A stretch of DNA of 64,000 nt from Alkalisalibacterium limincola (GCF_008017755.1 NZ_VRTS01000005.1:176314-240313), one strand, 5' to 3'. Numbered from the stretch's first letter, positions 35,742 through 44,299 are shown. The notes: generated from the letters alone by a model not told the origin. Program-made: numbers and translations.

Positions 35742-36446
35742 TCAGCCGCGCTGCGGCTTGTCCACAGCGGGCCGTGGCGCATCGGATGGCGCCGCTCCGG
35801 CGTCGCTTAATACTTTGGTCGAAGGCTCTCCGCCTTCACGCTGCACCGTGCCTTCGACGCGCGGTTCCGGCGCCCCGGGTGCCGCCGCGGCGGCTGCCCC
35901 GGTGCCGCTCGCCGCGCCGGATCCGGCCTCGGCTTCCAGCGCCTTGCGCGCCAGCCGCTCGGCCTGCACCGCGATCTGCCGCTTCATGTCGTGCGGCACG
36001 ATCGCGCCCATCGGCGTGAAGTTGTTGTAGTTCTCGGCGTACTCCGCGCACAGGCACACGACGTTGAACTTGGGTTGGTGGAAGAGTTTGCGCAGGGCCT
36101 GGCGGCGCAGCTCGGGCGAGATGTTGCGGCCCAGGAACGCACGCACGTCGCTGTCCGGGCCGATGCTGTCGATCGCGGGCAGGTCGGCATCGACCAGTTC
36201 GTCGATCGGTCGGCCGCTGTTGGGATCGATGCGCGACGGCGGGGGCGCTTCTTCTGCCGCCGGGGCCGCCGATGCCGCGCTTTGGGTGGAGTTCGCGGCG
36301 CCGGATGCAGCTGCCGCACTTGCATCGGCTTCCTCGGATTCACGACCGGCGGACTCGGGCCCGTCCGGCTGATCGACCCGCCGACGCAGCAGGCGCGTCA
36401 ACAGGGGCTCGCCCCCGGGCAACGTGGGATCGGACTCACGCGCCAT
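35742..36446 (-). CDS. DUF3306 family protein
   Basis: The 234-residue protein has the DUF3306 core: LPAIDSIGPDSDVRAFLGRN and LRRQALRKLFHQPKFNVVCLCAEYAENYNNFTPMGAIVPHDM is its most conserved part (read here in pieces from about 112 to 170). The flanks are Ala/Pro/Glu-rich and disordered. DUF3305/3306 pairs occur with proteobacterial formate dehydrogenases, function unknown. It overlaps the DUF3305 gene by 11 bases. About 125 bases separate it from the next gene. Confidence 0.8.
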   Translation of the reverse strand: MARESDPTLPGGEPLLTRLLRRRVDQPDGPESAGRESEEADASAAAASGAANSTQSAASAAPAAEEAPPPSRIDPNSGRPIDELVDADLPAIDSIGPDSDVRAFLGRNISPELRRQALRKLFHQPKFNVVCLCAEYAENYNNFTPMGAIVPHDMKRQIAVQAERLARKALEAEAGSGAASGTGAAAAAAPGAPEPRVEGTVQREGGEPSTKVLSDAGAAPSDAPRPAVDKPQRG

Positions 36447-36945
36447 CGCGTGGCCCCCGGCGTCGGCGACCCTTGCGCTCGGGTGGCCGGTAGTGTTCCT
36501 GGGTGAAGGCGGCCACGCGCATGCCGATGTCGGGAGGCATCGGCAGCTGCAGCACGTGTTCGTCGGCACCGCGCAGGTCGGTGGAGTCCAGCGCCTGCGC
36601 CTCGTCCAGGCTGGCCGTCACCTGCAGCGGCTCCAGGCCGGTGTCGGCGTGGTAGCGCGCGACGACGAACAGCAGCGGTTGGGCGTTGTTGAGGTTGAGC
36701 ACGTAGTCGGGGCTGCGCAGCGGGTCCAGGCGCAGAACGAAGCCGCGCCACAGCACGTGGCGCCCGGCGGAATCCTCGCGCAGCACCTGCATCGAGCGTT
36801 TCGCCGCCGCGAACGCCGCACCGGCAAGCACGCCATCCACGCGCCAGTGTTCGAAACGATCGCCGGGCGCGCGGACATGCATCGCCAGCGCGACCGGCAG
36901 GCCGTCGCCACCGCGGTTGATGCGACCGGGAAAGGCGGTGCTCAC
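36436..36945 (-). CDS. DUF3305 family protein
   Basis: The 169-residue protein starts at ATG 36945 and carries the DUF3305 pattern LPVALAMHVRAPGDRFEHW and LWRGFVLRLDPLRSPDYVLNL, then QPLLFVVAR. No signal peptide or cofactor motif is seen. It is paired with DUF3306 as in other formate dehydrogenase operons. The C-terminus is very basic (PPERKGRRRRGPRDGA). Confidence 0.8.
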   Translation of the reverse strand: MSTAFPGRINRGGDGLPVALAMHVRAPGDRFEHWRVDGVLAGAAFAAAKRSMQVLREDSAGRHVLWRGFVLRLDPLRSPDYVLNLNNAQPLLFVVARYHADTGLEPLQVTASLDEAQALDSTDLRGADEHVLQLPMPPDIGMRVAAFTQEHYRPPERKGRRRRGPRDGA

Positions 36946-36949
36946 CGGC

Positions 36950-37156
36950 TCACTCGATCCGCAGCTCGCCGTCGACGCGGTGCGTCAGGTCGAGGCCCTC
37001 GACCTGCAGCGTCATGCGCGCCTTGAGCACGCTGCCGGGGGCGATCGTGCCCGCCGCCTCCGCTGCCTGCACCGCCTGCTCGATCTCGCGCTGGGAGGTG
37101 ACGCCCACCTGCTTGAGGAACTTGCGGATCTGCATGTTCAGTGCATCGGCATCCAT
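36950..37156 (-). CDS. DUF6494-like small protein, first gene of the fdh operon
   Basis: The 68-residue protein begins MDADALNMQIRKFLKQVGVT and has SQREIEQAVQAAEAAG followed by a C-terminal LDLTHRVDGELRIE. I believe it matches DUF6494, a small family at the head of such operons; not checked. It is cytosolic and 4 bases upstream of DUF3305. Its start faces the divergent moeA gene across about 107 bases, where the operon promoter should lie. Confidence 0.7.
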   Translation of the reverse strand: MDADALNMQIRKFLKQVGVTSQREIEQAVQAAEAAGTIAPGSVLKARMTLQVEGLDLTHRVDGELRIE

Positions 37157-37263
37157 CGTCGACTCCCTGCTGGCTGACGGGGCACGGGCGCGACGCGGTA
37201 CTCGCGTTCACCCGGGTGTTGCTTCATCTTAACCCCCACATCAATGGCACCGGAGTGAAGGAC

Positions 37264-38547
37264 GTGGCACGACAGACCCCCGCGCCGGAAGGCGTGTCCG
37301 GCATGGACGACTGCAGCGACGGGCACGCCGGACAGGCGCTTCCCGTGGCGGCAGCGCGTGAACGCCTGTCGGCGCTGGTGGCGCCGGTAACCGACACCGA
37401 GGTGGTTGCGCTGGCGCAGCTTCCCGGCCGGGTGCTGGCGGAGGCGGTGAGCTCGCCGATCGCCGTGCCTGGCGCGGACAACTCGGCGATGGACGGCTAC
37501 GCATTGCGTGCCGACGACCTGGCCGAGGACGTCCGGCTGGAGGTCATCGCGACGATCTATGCCGGCCATCCTTTCCAGGGCCAGGTGGGCCCACGGCAGG
37601 CGGTGCGCATCTTCACCGGCGCTCCGGTGCCCGAGGGTGCCGACACCGTGGTGATGCAGGAGCACGTGGCCGTCGACCCGGATGGCCGGATCGGCTTCAC
37701 CCGCCTGCCGCGCCCGGGCGACAACATCCGGCCGGCCGGCGAGGACATCCCGCTGGGTGCCGAGGTGATGGGGCCGGGCACCTTGCTGCGGGCCGCGGAG
37801 ATCGGCGTTCTGGCCTCGATCGGCCATGACCGCGCGCTCGTGTACCGCCGCCCGCGCGTGGCGGTGCTGGCCACCGGGGACGAGCTGGTCCCGCCTGGCC
37901 AGCCGCTGGCGCCGGGCCAGATCCATGACTCCAACTCCGCCACGCTGGGCGCGATGCTGTGGCGGCTCGGCGTGGAGGTGGTCGACCTCGGGCGTGCCGG
38001 CGATGACCCGCAGACGCTGGAGCGGCTGTTCCGCGACGCCGCCGCGCGCTGCGATGCGATCGTCACGTCCGGTGGCGTGTCGGTCGGCGACGCCGACCAT
38101 GTCATGCCGACGCTCAAGCGGATCGGTGAACTGCACCTGTGGAAGATCGCGATGCGCCCGGGCCGTCCACTGGCGTTCGGCCGCATCGACCGATGCTGGT
38201 TCTTCGGCCTGCCCGGCAATCCGGTCTCCGTCATGGCGACCTTCCACCAGATCGTGCAGCCGGCGCTGCAGCGGATGATGGGCATGGCGCCGCGCCCTCC
38301 GCTGACCCTGCGCGCCACGTTGCAGGGCGGCCTGCGCAAGAAGCCGGGGCGCACCGAGTTCTCGCGCGGCATCCTCGGGCACGGCGAGGATGGCCGGCTG
38401 GTGGTCGCCAGCGCCGGCCGCCAGGGTTCGGGAATACTCAGTTCAATGATCCGCGCCAACTGCTTCATCGTCGTGCCGCAGGATTCGGGATCCCTCGAGG
38501 ACGGCGCGGAGGTCGACGTGCAGCCGTTCGACGGTTTCGTCTGGTAG
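37264..38547 (+). CDS. moeA: Molybdopterin molybdenumtransferase
   Basis: MoeA inserts molybdate into adenylated molybdopterin. The 427-residue protein has PGADNSAMDGYALRADDL, GAPVPEGADTVVMQE, the MPT-binding TSGGVSVGDADHV and the C-terminal barrel (FFGLPGNPVSVMATF, then SGILSSMIRANC). GTG 37264 is used because GGAG lies 8 bases upstream; ATG 37303 is an alternative that would remove 13 residues. It is divergent from the fdh operon it serves. Confidence 0.93.
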   Translation: MARQTPAPEGVSGMDDCSDGHAGQALPVAAARERLSALVAPVTDTEVVALAQLPGRVLAEAVSSPIAVPGADNSAMDGYALRADDLAEDVRLEVIATIYAGHPFQGQVGPRQAVRIFTGAPVPEGADTVVMQEHVAVDPDGRIGFTRLPRPGDNIRPAGEDIPLGAEVMGPGTLLRAAEIGVLASIGHDRALVYRRPRVAVLATGDELVPPGQPLAPGQIHDSNSATLGAMLWRLGVEVVDLGRAGDDPQTLERLFRDAAARCDAIVTSGGVSVGDADHVMPTLKRIGELHLWKIAMRPGRPLAFGRIDRCWFFGLPGNPVSVMATFHQIVQPALQRMMGMAPRPPLTLRATLQGGLRKKPGRTEFSRGILGHGEDGRLVVASAGRQGSGILSSMIRANCFIVVPQDSGSLEDGAEVDVQPFDGFVW

Positions 38548-38560
38548 CTGCCGGACCGGG

Positions 38561-40135
38561 TCAGCGCGTGGACGACCCGGCGCAGCCGAACTCGATCTCG
38601 TGGCGGGTGCCGTCGGCACCGGTTCGAAAGGTGTAGGCGCCGCCCAGTGCCAGCACGCGGGTGCGGATCCCGCCCAGCCCCAGGCCTTCGCCTGCGCCCT
38701 GCGCCGGGATTCCGACGCCGTCGTCGCTGAGCACCAGCAGCACCTTGAAGTTGCCCCGCACCTCGCTGCGCCCGACCCACAGGCGCAATTCGAAGGCCCT
38801 GGCATTGGCATGGCGGACACAGTTGGTGACCGCCTCCTGGGCGATGCGGTAGATCGCCGTCGTCGCGTCCTCGTCGAGCGCATCGACATCGCCGATCAAC
38901 GAGGTCTCCAGGCGCACGCCGGCATCGGCCAGCAGGTCGCGCAGCGGGCCCTCGGACAAGGCGCGTTGCAGGCCATAGGCGTCCAGCACCGCCGGTCGCA
39001 GCTGGCGCAGGACCCGGCGCAGGCTTTCATGGATCTGCTGCGCCTGCAGCCGAAGCGAGCCCAGCAGCGCCTCGACCTCGGGCTCGCGGCCACGCCGCTG
39101 CGCCAGGCTCAGCCGCGTCGCCAGCGCGGTGACCGCCTGGCCCAGCTCGTCGTGCAGTTCGGCCGCCAGCTCGCGCTGCCCCTGCTCCTGCAGGCGGCTG
39201 AGCCGCCGCGCCATGTCGCGCATCTCGCTGGTCATCGCGCCAAGCGCCTGGTTGGAGTCGACCAGCGCGCGATTGCGCTCGGCCAGCAGCGCATGGCTCT
39301 GGCGAAGTGCCGTGATCGCCGCCCCCAGCACCAGCGCACACACCGCCGTGGCCGCCAGGCCGATCTGCAGCGGCGTCTGGATCACGGCGCTGGGATGCAG
39401 GTGGAACGCGAACTCCAGCAGCACGCCCATGCCGGCCACGCCGCAGGCGGCACCCACCCAGCCGTGGCGGAAGGCCAGGAACAGTAGCGGGGCGAAGCTG
39501 AGCAGGTAGCCGAAGACCACGTCGTCCTCGTGGCTGAGCAGCAGCACCGCGGCCAGGATGGCGGTCGGCACCAGGCTCAGCACCGCATCGCGGCCCAGCA
39601 GTTTCCAGCGGATGCGCTCCAACGTGCCCAGCGCCGCGAGCACTATCAGCGGCGCCAGCATCAGCTGGCCGGCGAAATCGCCGAACAGGTGGCCCAGCGC
39701 GCTCGCCAGGCCCGGGTTCTGGTAGGCGACCGGGCCGTGGAAGGTGGAGATCAGCGGCGCCACCAGGATCGCACCGACCAGGCCGGCTCCCAGCAGGCGC
39801 GCCATCGCCAGCGGCGAGTCCGGCGGGCCCGGCGGGTTGCCCGGGCGCAGCAGCAGGACCGCCGCGGCGTACAGCGGCCAGGGCAGGAACACCAGGGCGA
39901 CCATCGTCCAGGCGTCGACCACTTCCAGGGTCAGCAGGTTGATGATCGCGATCGCGGCGAAGTCGCCCAGCGCCAGCCACACCCAGTGCCGCCGCGGCGT
40001 GATCCAGAGTGCGGCCAGGCGCAGCCCGGCGGGCAGGAACCAGACCTCGCGCGCGAACTGGAACAGGGCCACCCAGGCCAGCACGTAGGCGACGACCCAC
40101 AACGCGAACTTGACCTTTTGCCCGCGTGCCGTCAT
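38561..40135 (-). CDS. MASE1-type membrane sensor histidine kinase (NarX/UhpB class)
   Basis: The 524-residue kinase has eight or so N-terminal helices (about 10-285) of MASE1 type, a linker coiled coil, the HisKA_3 box ELAAELHDELGQAVTAL and a C-terminal ATPase with IYRIAQEAVTNCVRHANA, DDGVGIP and GEGLGLGGIRTRV. It would phosphorylate the divergently encoded LuxR-type regulator 12 bases away. The signal sensed by MASE1 domains is not known. Confidence 0.88.
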   Translation of the reverse strand: MTARGQKVKFALWVVAYVLAWVALFQFAREVWFLPAGLRLAALWITPRRHWVWLALGDFAAIAIINLLTLEVVDAWTMVALVFLPWPLYAAAVLLLRPGNPPGPPDSPLAMARLLGAGLVGAILVAPLISTFHGPVAYQNPGLASALGHLFGDFAGQLMLAPLIVLAALGTLERIRWKLLGRDAVLSLVPTAILAAVLLLSHEDDVVFGYLLSFAPLLFLAFRHGWVGAACGVAGMGVLLEFAFHLHPSAVIQTPLQIGLAATAVCALVLGAAITALRQSHALLAERNRALVDSNQALGAMTSEMRDMARRLSRLQEQGQRELAAELHDELGQAVTALATRLSLAQRRGREPEVEALLGSLRLQAQQIHESLRRVLRQLRPAVLDAYGLQRALSEGPLRDLLADAGVRLETSLIGDVDALDEDATTAIYRIAQEAVTNCVRHANARAFELRLWVGRSEVRGNFKVLLVLSDDGVGIPAQGAGEGLGLGGIRTRVLALGGAYTFRTGADGTRHEIEFGCAGSSTR

Positions 40136-40147
40136 TGCTGTGCCCCC

Positions 40148-40795
40148 ATGAGCCCCCACCCGACCCCGCCCGGTATCCATGTCGCGATCTGCGACGACCA
40201 TCCCATCGTACGTGAAGGCTTCCGCCAGCTGATCGAGTCCGACGGCACGATGATCGTGGACCGCGAGTTCGGCACCGCGGCCGAAACCCTGGCCGAGGGG
40301 GCGCTCAACGGGATCGATGTGCTGGTGCTGGACCTGTCGCTGCCCGACGGCGAGGGCCTGGAGGTGCTCGACGCGGTGGTGCGCTCCCACACCGCGCTCA
40401 AGGTCGTGGTGCTGAGCATGCATGACGGCCCGTCCTTCGCCCGCGATGCACTGGCACGCGGTGCCAGTGGTTTCGTCTCCAAGGGGGCCGGGGCCGAGGA
40501 ACTGCCGGCGGCACTGGCCGCGGCCTGCCGCTGGGAGGTCTACCTCAGCGCCGGCCTGGCCGAGCGCCTCGAGGACGACGCGGTCGACGACTCGGCCTTG
40601 CCGGGGCTGACCGCCCGCGAACACACGGTGTTCGTACGCCTCGCCCATGGCGACACGCCGGCCGACATCGCCCGTGCGCTGGGCATCACGACGAAGACCG
40701 TCTACGTGCACCGCCTGAGCGTGATGCAGAAGCTGGGCGCGCGTGGCCCGCTGGACCTGCACCAGATCGCCCGCCGTCACGGCCTGATCGGCTGA
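40148..40795 (+). CDS. LuxR/NarL-type response regulator
   Basis: The 215-residue protein has a receiver domain with acidic pocket CDDHP (15-19), phospho-acceptor Asp62 in VLDLSLPDGEG, the switch Thr/Ser region VVVLSMHD and Lys in FVSKGAG, then a LuxR HTH (about 150-215: LTAREHTVFVRLAHGDTPAD ... ALGITTKTVYVHRL). It is the natural partner of the kinase on the opposite strand. No ribosome site is seen before ATG 40148. Confidence 0.9.
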   Translation: MSPHPTPPGIHVAICDDHPIVREGFRQLIESDGTMIVDREFGTAAETLAEGALNGIDVLVLDLSLPDGEGLEVLDAVVRSHTALKVVVLSMHDGPSFARDALARGASGFVSKGAGAEELPAALAAACRWEVYLSAGLAERLEDDAVDDSALPGLTAREHTVFVRLAHGDTPADIARALGITTKTVYVHRLSVMQKLGARGPLDLHQIARRHGLIG

Positions 40796-40868
40796 GCCCA
40801 CGGGCGCAGGCACGCGGGCAGCCCCACCGGGGGCGGCGGCGTGTCATCGCGTGTCGTGCGGGGTTGAT

Positions 40869-40898
40869 CGGAGGAGGGCGTGGCGGAGGAGGGCGTGG
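40869..40898. repeat. Perfect tandem duplication of a 15-bp unit
   Basis: CGGAGGAGGGCGTGG occurs twice without a gap in the non-coding region between the response regulator and the cytochrome gene. It may be a recent slippage duplication. On the plus strand each unit resembles a ribosome-binding site but no gene follows. Confidence 0.7.
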
Positions 40899-40920
40899 GT
40901 GCCAGCCGTCCCTGGCGGGC

Positions 40921-40944
40921 AAAGAAAAGCGCCATCCTTGGCGC
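40921..40944 (-). terminator. Intrinsic terminator on minus strand
   Basis: A perfect 6-bp stem (GCGCCA/TGGCGC) with AGGA loop is followed on the minus strand by TTTTCTTT. No annotated minus-strand gene ends here, so it implies a separate short transcript. Confidence 0.6.
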
Positions 40945-41062
40945 GTGGGGCCTGAGCCCTGATCCTTGCGACGCTGGCGGGGTCCACGCTCCCTTCCACC
41001 GTCGAAGCGAAGTCTAGGGAGTCCATCCGGGCATTGGTATTGGACAAATTCCTAGATCAACC
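40921..41062 (-). ncRNA. Candidate RsmX/Y-like small RNA with GGA hairpin loops
   Basis: Read on the minus strand, this stretch contains about eight GGA motifs. Hairpins GTCCA/TGGAC (41021-41045) and CTCCCT/AGGGAG (40989-41021) hold GGA in their loops, and the RNA ends with GCGCCA-AGGA-TGGCGC followed by TTTTCTTT (40944 to 40921), an intrinsic terminator with an AGGA loop. The estimated 120-140 nt and design match RsmX/RsmY RNAs that sequester CsrA/RsmA. I see no convincing promoter, and the upstream end is uncertain. A 67-codon frame runs through the terminator and is not taken as a gene. Confidence 0.4.
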
Positions 41063-41109
41063 TGAACGAACCGGCGACCCCGCCGATCGACCGCCAGCGG
41101 GCGCGTGTG

Positions 41110-41139
41110 TTCACTCGACCGGCCCGGGGTGGCTATAAT
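41110..41139 (+). promoter_or_regulatory. Sigma-70 promoter of the cytochrome c5 gene
   Basis: A perfect TATAAT (41134-41139) lies 18 bases after TTCACT (41110-41115). Transcription would begin near 41146, about 45 bases before the cytochrome start codon. Confidence 0.65.
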
Positions 41140-41190
41140 CGCGCTCTTTGATCAATGTCCGGGCCGTGCGCCCGGCCCAAGGTGGCTTCC

Positions 41191-41706
41191 GTGCGCAACA
41201 CCGACATGCACTTCCTGAAGAATTTCACGATGGTCATCATCGCGCTGGCCATCGTGGCCGCGCTGCTGATCGTCACCGCGCTGATCATCCACGCCAACCG
41301 CGCCACCGAGCCCAGTCCGGTGGCCGAACAGCGCGTGATCGAGCGCATCCGCCCGGTGGGCGGCGTGTACGCCGGCGAGACCGGCGCCGCGGCGATGGCG
41401 GCGGCAGCCGACGAGGCGCGTGCGGCCGCCGCCACCCAGGTGGCCTACGGCGGCACCACCGACGGCGAAGTGATCTACCAGCAGCTGTGCGGCGCCTGCC
41501 ACACCTCCGGCGCCGGTGGCGCCCCGCGGATGGTGCGCGCGGAGTGGACCGCCCGGATCGCCCAGGGCATGGAGACGCTGGTACGTCATTCCATCGAGGG
41601 CTTCCAGGGCGAGCAGGGCATCATGCCGCCGCGCGGCGGGAACCCGTCGCTCACCGACGAGCAGGTGGAAGTCACCGTGGTCTGGATGGTCGACAACCTG
41701 CAGTAA
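41191..41706 (+). CDS. Membrane-anchored cytochrome c5
   Basis: The 171-residue protein starts at GTG 41191 (or ATG 41206), has one membrane helix (FTMVIIALAIVAALLIVTALI) that anchors it, an Ala-rich linker, and a C-terminal haem domain with CGACH (LCGACHTSGAGGAP) and the axial Met in QGIMPPRGG. It would move electrons in the periplasm toward terminal oxidases. It has its own promoter and terminator, so it is monocistronic. Confidence 0.9.
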   Translation: MRNTDMHFLKNFTMVIIALAIVAALLIVTALIIHANRATEPSPVAEQRVIERIRPVGGVYAGETGAAAMAAAADEARAAAATQVAYGGTTDGEVIYQQLCGACHTSGAGGAPRMVRAEWTARIAQGMETLVRHSIEGFQGEQGIMPPRGGNPSLTDEQVEVTVVWMVDNLQ

Positions 41707-41732
41707 GCTGCGGGCTTCCCCGGCCTGTTTGC

Positions 41733-41763
41733 GACGCCGCCCTTCGGGGCGGCGTCTTCGTTT
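41733..41763 (+). terminator. Strong intrinsic terminator of cytochrome gene
   Basis: A perfect 10-bp stem GACGCCGCCC/GGGCGGCGTC with a TTCG tetraloop (41733-41756) is followed by TTCGTTT. It closes the cytochrome transcript and lies just before the nuclease gene. Confidence 0.9.
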
Positions 41764-41775
41764 CCGGAGCATTAA

Positions 41776-43557
41776 ATGACGCTTCCACCGCGCGTGGCCC
41801 TGGCTGCTTCCCTCGCGTCGACGCTGGTGCTCGCACTGGCGGCGTGCACGGCCCCCGAGCGCGAGGCACGGGTGCTGCTCATCGGCGAGGTGCAGGGCAG
41901 CGCTGAAACCAGCCCCCACCTGGGCGCGGAAGTGCGCGTCGAGGGTGTGGTGACCGCGACCTTCCTGGAGGGGCTGGACGGCTTCTTCATGCAGTCCGCG
42001 CCGGACGAGGACGACGGCGACCCGGCGACGTCCAACGGCCTGTTCGTCGTCCGGGGCCTCGCCGACCTGTCGCACGTGCAGCCGGGCCAACGGGTGCAGG
42101 TGCAGGGCGAGGTGCTCGAACTGGGCCGCGACGGCGAGACCCTCACCGCGATCCGTGCCGATGGGCTGGGCGACCTCGGTCGGGCGAGCGTGGTCCCGGC
42201 CCTTGTCCAGGCACCGCCGACGGATCCGGGCGACTGGGCCCGGCTGGAAGGCATGCTGGTGCGCATCGAAGCACCCCTGACGGTCAGCGGGAACGGCGGC
42301 CTGTTGCGCTTCGGGGAACTGGTCGCCAGCTTCGACGGCCGCCTTTACCAGCCGACCGAACTGCATCCACCCGGCCCCGCGGCCGAGGAGGAAGCACGAC
42401 GCAATGCCAGGGTGCGACTGCTGCTCGACGACGGCAGCGATGCCGAGTGGCCGGGCGCGATCGCCTACCTGCCGGACCCGCCGGATCACTCCGCGCCGCT
42501 GCGCGTGGGTTCGATGCTGGGGCCGGTGACCGGCGTGGTGGACCGGCGTCGCGGGCACTACCGCCTGATCCCGACGCAGCCGCTGGAGATCGCCGAACAG
42601 GCCGGGCGGCCGGTCCCGCCCCGGATCGAGGGGGGCCTGCAGCTGGCCGCGCTGAACCTGGAGAACCTGTTCAATGGCGACGGCCGTGGGGGTGGCTTCC
42701 CGACCGAACGCGGCGCCCCCACGCCGGAGCTGTTCGCGATCCAGCAGGCGAAGCTCGTGGCGACGCTGCAGGCACTGGACGTGGACATCGTCGCGCTCAG
42801 CGAGATCGAGAACGACGGCCGCGGGGACGACACCGCACTGGCGGGCTTCGTGGACGCGCTCAATGCGGCCGGCCCGGTGCGCGACTGGTCCCACGTCGAC
42901 TACGGTCCGGGCCCCGGCAACGATGCCATCCGGGTGGGACTCATCTACCGCAGCTCACGGGTGCGTCCGCACGGCGCACCGCTCAGCAGTGCCGCGCCGG
43001 TCTTCGCCTGGGGCAGCCGGCCACCGCTGGGCCAGGCCTTCCAGACCAGCGAGGGGAGCAGCTGGCTGGTCATCTCCAACCATTTCAAGTCCAAGGGCGG
43101 ATGCCCCGACGCAGCCCACCCCCAGGCCCGTCCGGGAGACGCCGACCAGGCCGATGGCCAGGCCTGCTGGAACGCGCACCGGGTCGCAGCAGCGGAGGCG
43201 CTGGCGGACTGGATCGACAGCGATCCTGCAGGTATCGGTAGCGAAAATACGATCATCCTCGGCGATTTGAACAGTTACGGACAAGAGGATCCGCTTCGCG
43301 CGCTGCAGGCGCGGGGGTGGCAGGACGCCTTGCTCGCCGCCGGCATGGAGCGTCCCTACAGTTATGTGTTCAACGGCCTGTCCGGGCGGCTGGACCATGC
43401 GCTGGTGCACGAAAGCCGGCTCGACCGGGTGCGCGATGCCGCGATATGGCACGCGAACGCCGACGAACATGCGGGCTTCGGCTACGAAAGCGACGACTCC
43501 AGACGGGCCTGGCGCAGTTCCGACCACGACCCGCTGCTGCTCGGAATCGACCCCTGA
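41776..43557 (+). CDS. ExeM/NucH family extracellular endonuclease, lipoprotein
   Basis: The 593-residue protein has a lipoprotein-type signal (LASTLVLALAACTAPE), an N-terminal OB-fold region (about 30-270: VQGSAETSPHLGAEVRVEG, DPGDWARLEGMLVRIE) and a C-terminal endonuclease/exonuclease/phosphatase domain (about 290-590) with LNLENLFNGD, LSEIENDG, ILGDLNSYG, DHALVH and SSDHDPLLL. This is the arrangement of ExeM/NucH nucleases that degrade extracellular DNA. It may remain anchored to the outer membrane through its Cys. Confidence 0.88.
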   Translation: MTLPPRVALAASLASTLVLALAACTAPEREARVLLIGEVQGSAETSPHLGAEVRVEGVVTATFLEGLDGFFMQSAPDEDDGDPATSNGLFVVRGLADLSHVQPGQRVQVQGEVLELGRDGETLTAIRADGLGDLGRASVVPALVQAPPTDPGDWARLEGMLVRIEAPLTVSGNGGLLRFGELVASFDGRLYQPTELHPPGPAAEEEARRNARVRLLLDDGSDAEWPGAIAYLPDPPDHSAPLRVGSMLGPVTGVVDRRRGHYRLIPTQPLEIAEQAGRPVPPRIEGGLQLAALNLENLFNGDGRGGGFPTERGAPTPELFAIQQAKLVATLQALDVDIVALSEIENDGRGDDTALAGFVDALNAAGPVRDWSHVDYGPGPGNDAIRVGLIYRSSRVRPHGAPLSSAAPVFAWGSRPPLGQAFQTSEGSSWLVISNHFKSKGGCPDAAHPQARPGDADQADGQACWNAHRVAAAEALADWIDSDPAGIGSENTIILGDLNSYGQEDPLRALQARGWQDALLAAGMERPYSYVFNGLSGRLDHALVHESRLDRVRDAAIWHANADEHAGFGYESDDSRRAWRSSDHDPLLLGIDP

Positions 43558-43609
43558 GCGGCCCGGTGTACCGGACCGTATGCTCGGGTACACTGGCCGA
43601 CCTGAAGCG

Positions 43610-44299
43610 ATGACCCAGCCTATGAGCGAGCACCACGACCGCTTTCCCAACGAGGCCGGCACCTTCTTCATCGATGGCCCGGCCGGGCGCATCGAGGTGG
43701 CCGTCGACCTGCCCGAGCCCGAGTGCGCATTGGACGTGGTGGCGATCATCTGCCACCCGCTGCCGGTCGAAGGCGGCACGATGCACAACAAGGTGGTCAC
43801 GATCACCGAACGAGCGCTGCGCGAGCTGGGTGCCAAGACGGTGCGCTTCAACTTCCGTGGTGTCGGCGAGTCCGAGGGCGAGTTCGACGAGGGCCGCGGC
43901 GAAACGCTGGACCTGCTGGCCGTGGCCGAGTGGGTGCAGAAGGTGTTGCCCAACCACGCGCTGTGGTTGGCCGGCTTCAGCTTCGGCGCCTACATCAGCC
44001 TGCTCGGCGCGCGCCACCTGCCGGTCAGGCAGATGATCTCGATCGCGCCGCCGGCCGGGCGCTGGGACTTCTCCGCCGTGCTGGTGCCCGAGTGCCCGTG
44101 GCTGGTCATCCAGGGCGAGGACGACGACATCGTGGACCCGAACGAGGTCTACCGCTGGATCGACGACCTGGCGGAAAAGCCCCAGCTGGTGAAGATGCCG
44201 GAGACCGGCCACTTCTTCCATCGCCGGCTGATGGACCTGCGCGGTGCGATAAAGAACGGCGTGCGCAAGAACCTGCCGGCCCCCTCCGACGCCGACTGA
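43610..44299 (+). CDS. Alpha/beta hydrolase, cytosolic
   Basis: The 229-residue protein has an alpha/beta hydrolase fold: HPLPVEGGTMHNKVV oxyanion region, RFNFRGVGESEG, the nucleophile elbow GFSFGAY (Ser), a late acidic residue in VIQGEDDDIVDP and the catalytic His in PETGHFFHRRL. This subfamily acts on small esters; natural substrates are unknown. It starts at ATG 43610 and precedes zapE by two bases. Confidence 0.88.
   Translation: MTQPMSEHHDRFPNEAGTFFIDGPAGRIEVAVDLPEPECALDVVAIICHPLPVEGGTMHNKVVTITERALRELGAKTVRFNFRGVGESEGEFDEGRGETLDLLAVAEWVQKVLPNHALWLAGFSFGAYISLLGARHLPVRQMISIAPPAGRWDFSAVLVPECPWLVIQGEDDDIVDPNEVYRWIDDLAEKPQLVKMPETGHFFHRRLMDLRGAIKNGVRKNLPAPSDAD

Noticed and set aside
40844..41047. 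A 67-codon minus-strand frame between the response regulator and cytochrome genes
   Set aside because: It starts with TTG without a ribosome site, and reads through the intrinsic terminator at 40921-40944. The GGA-loop structure explains the region better.
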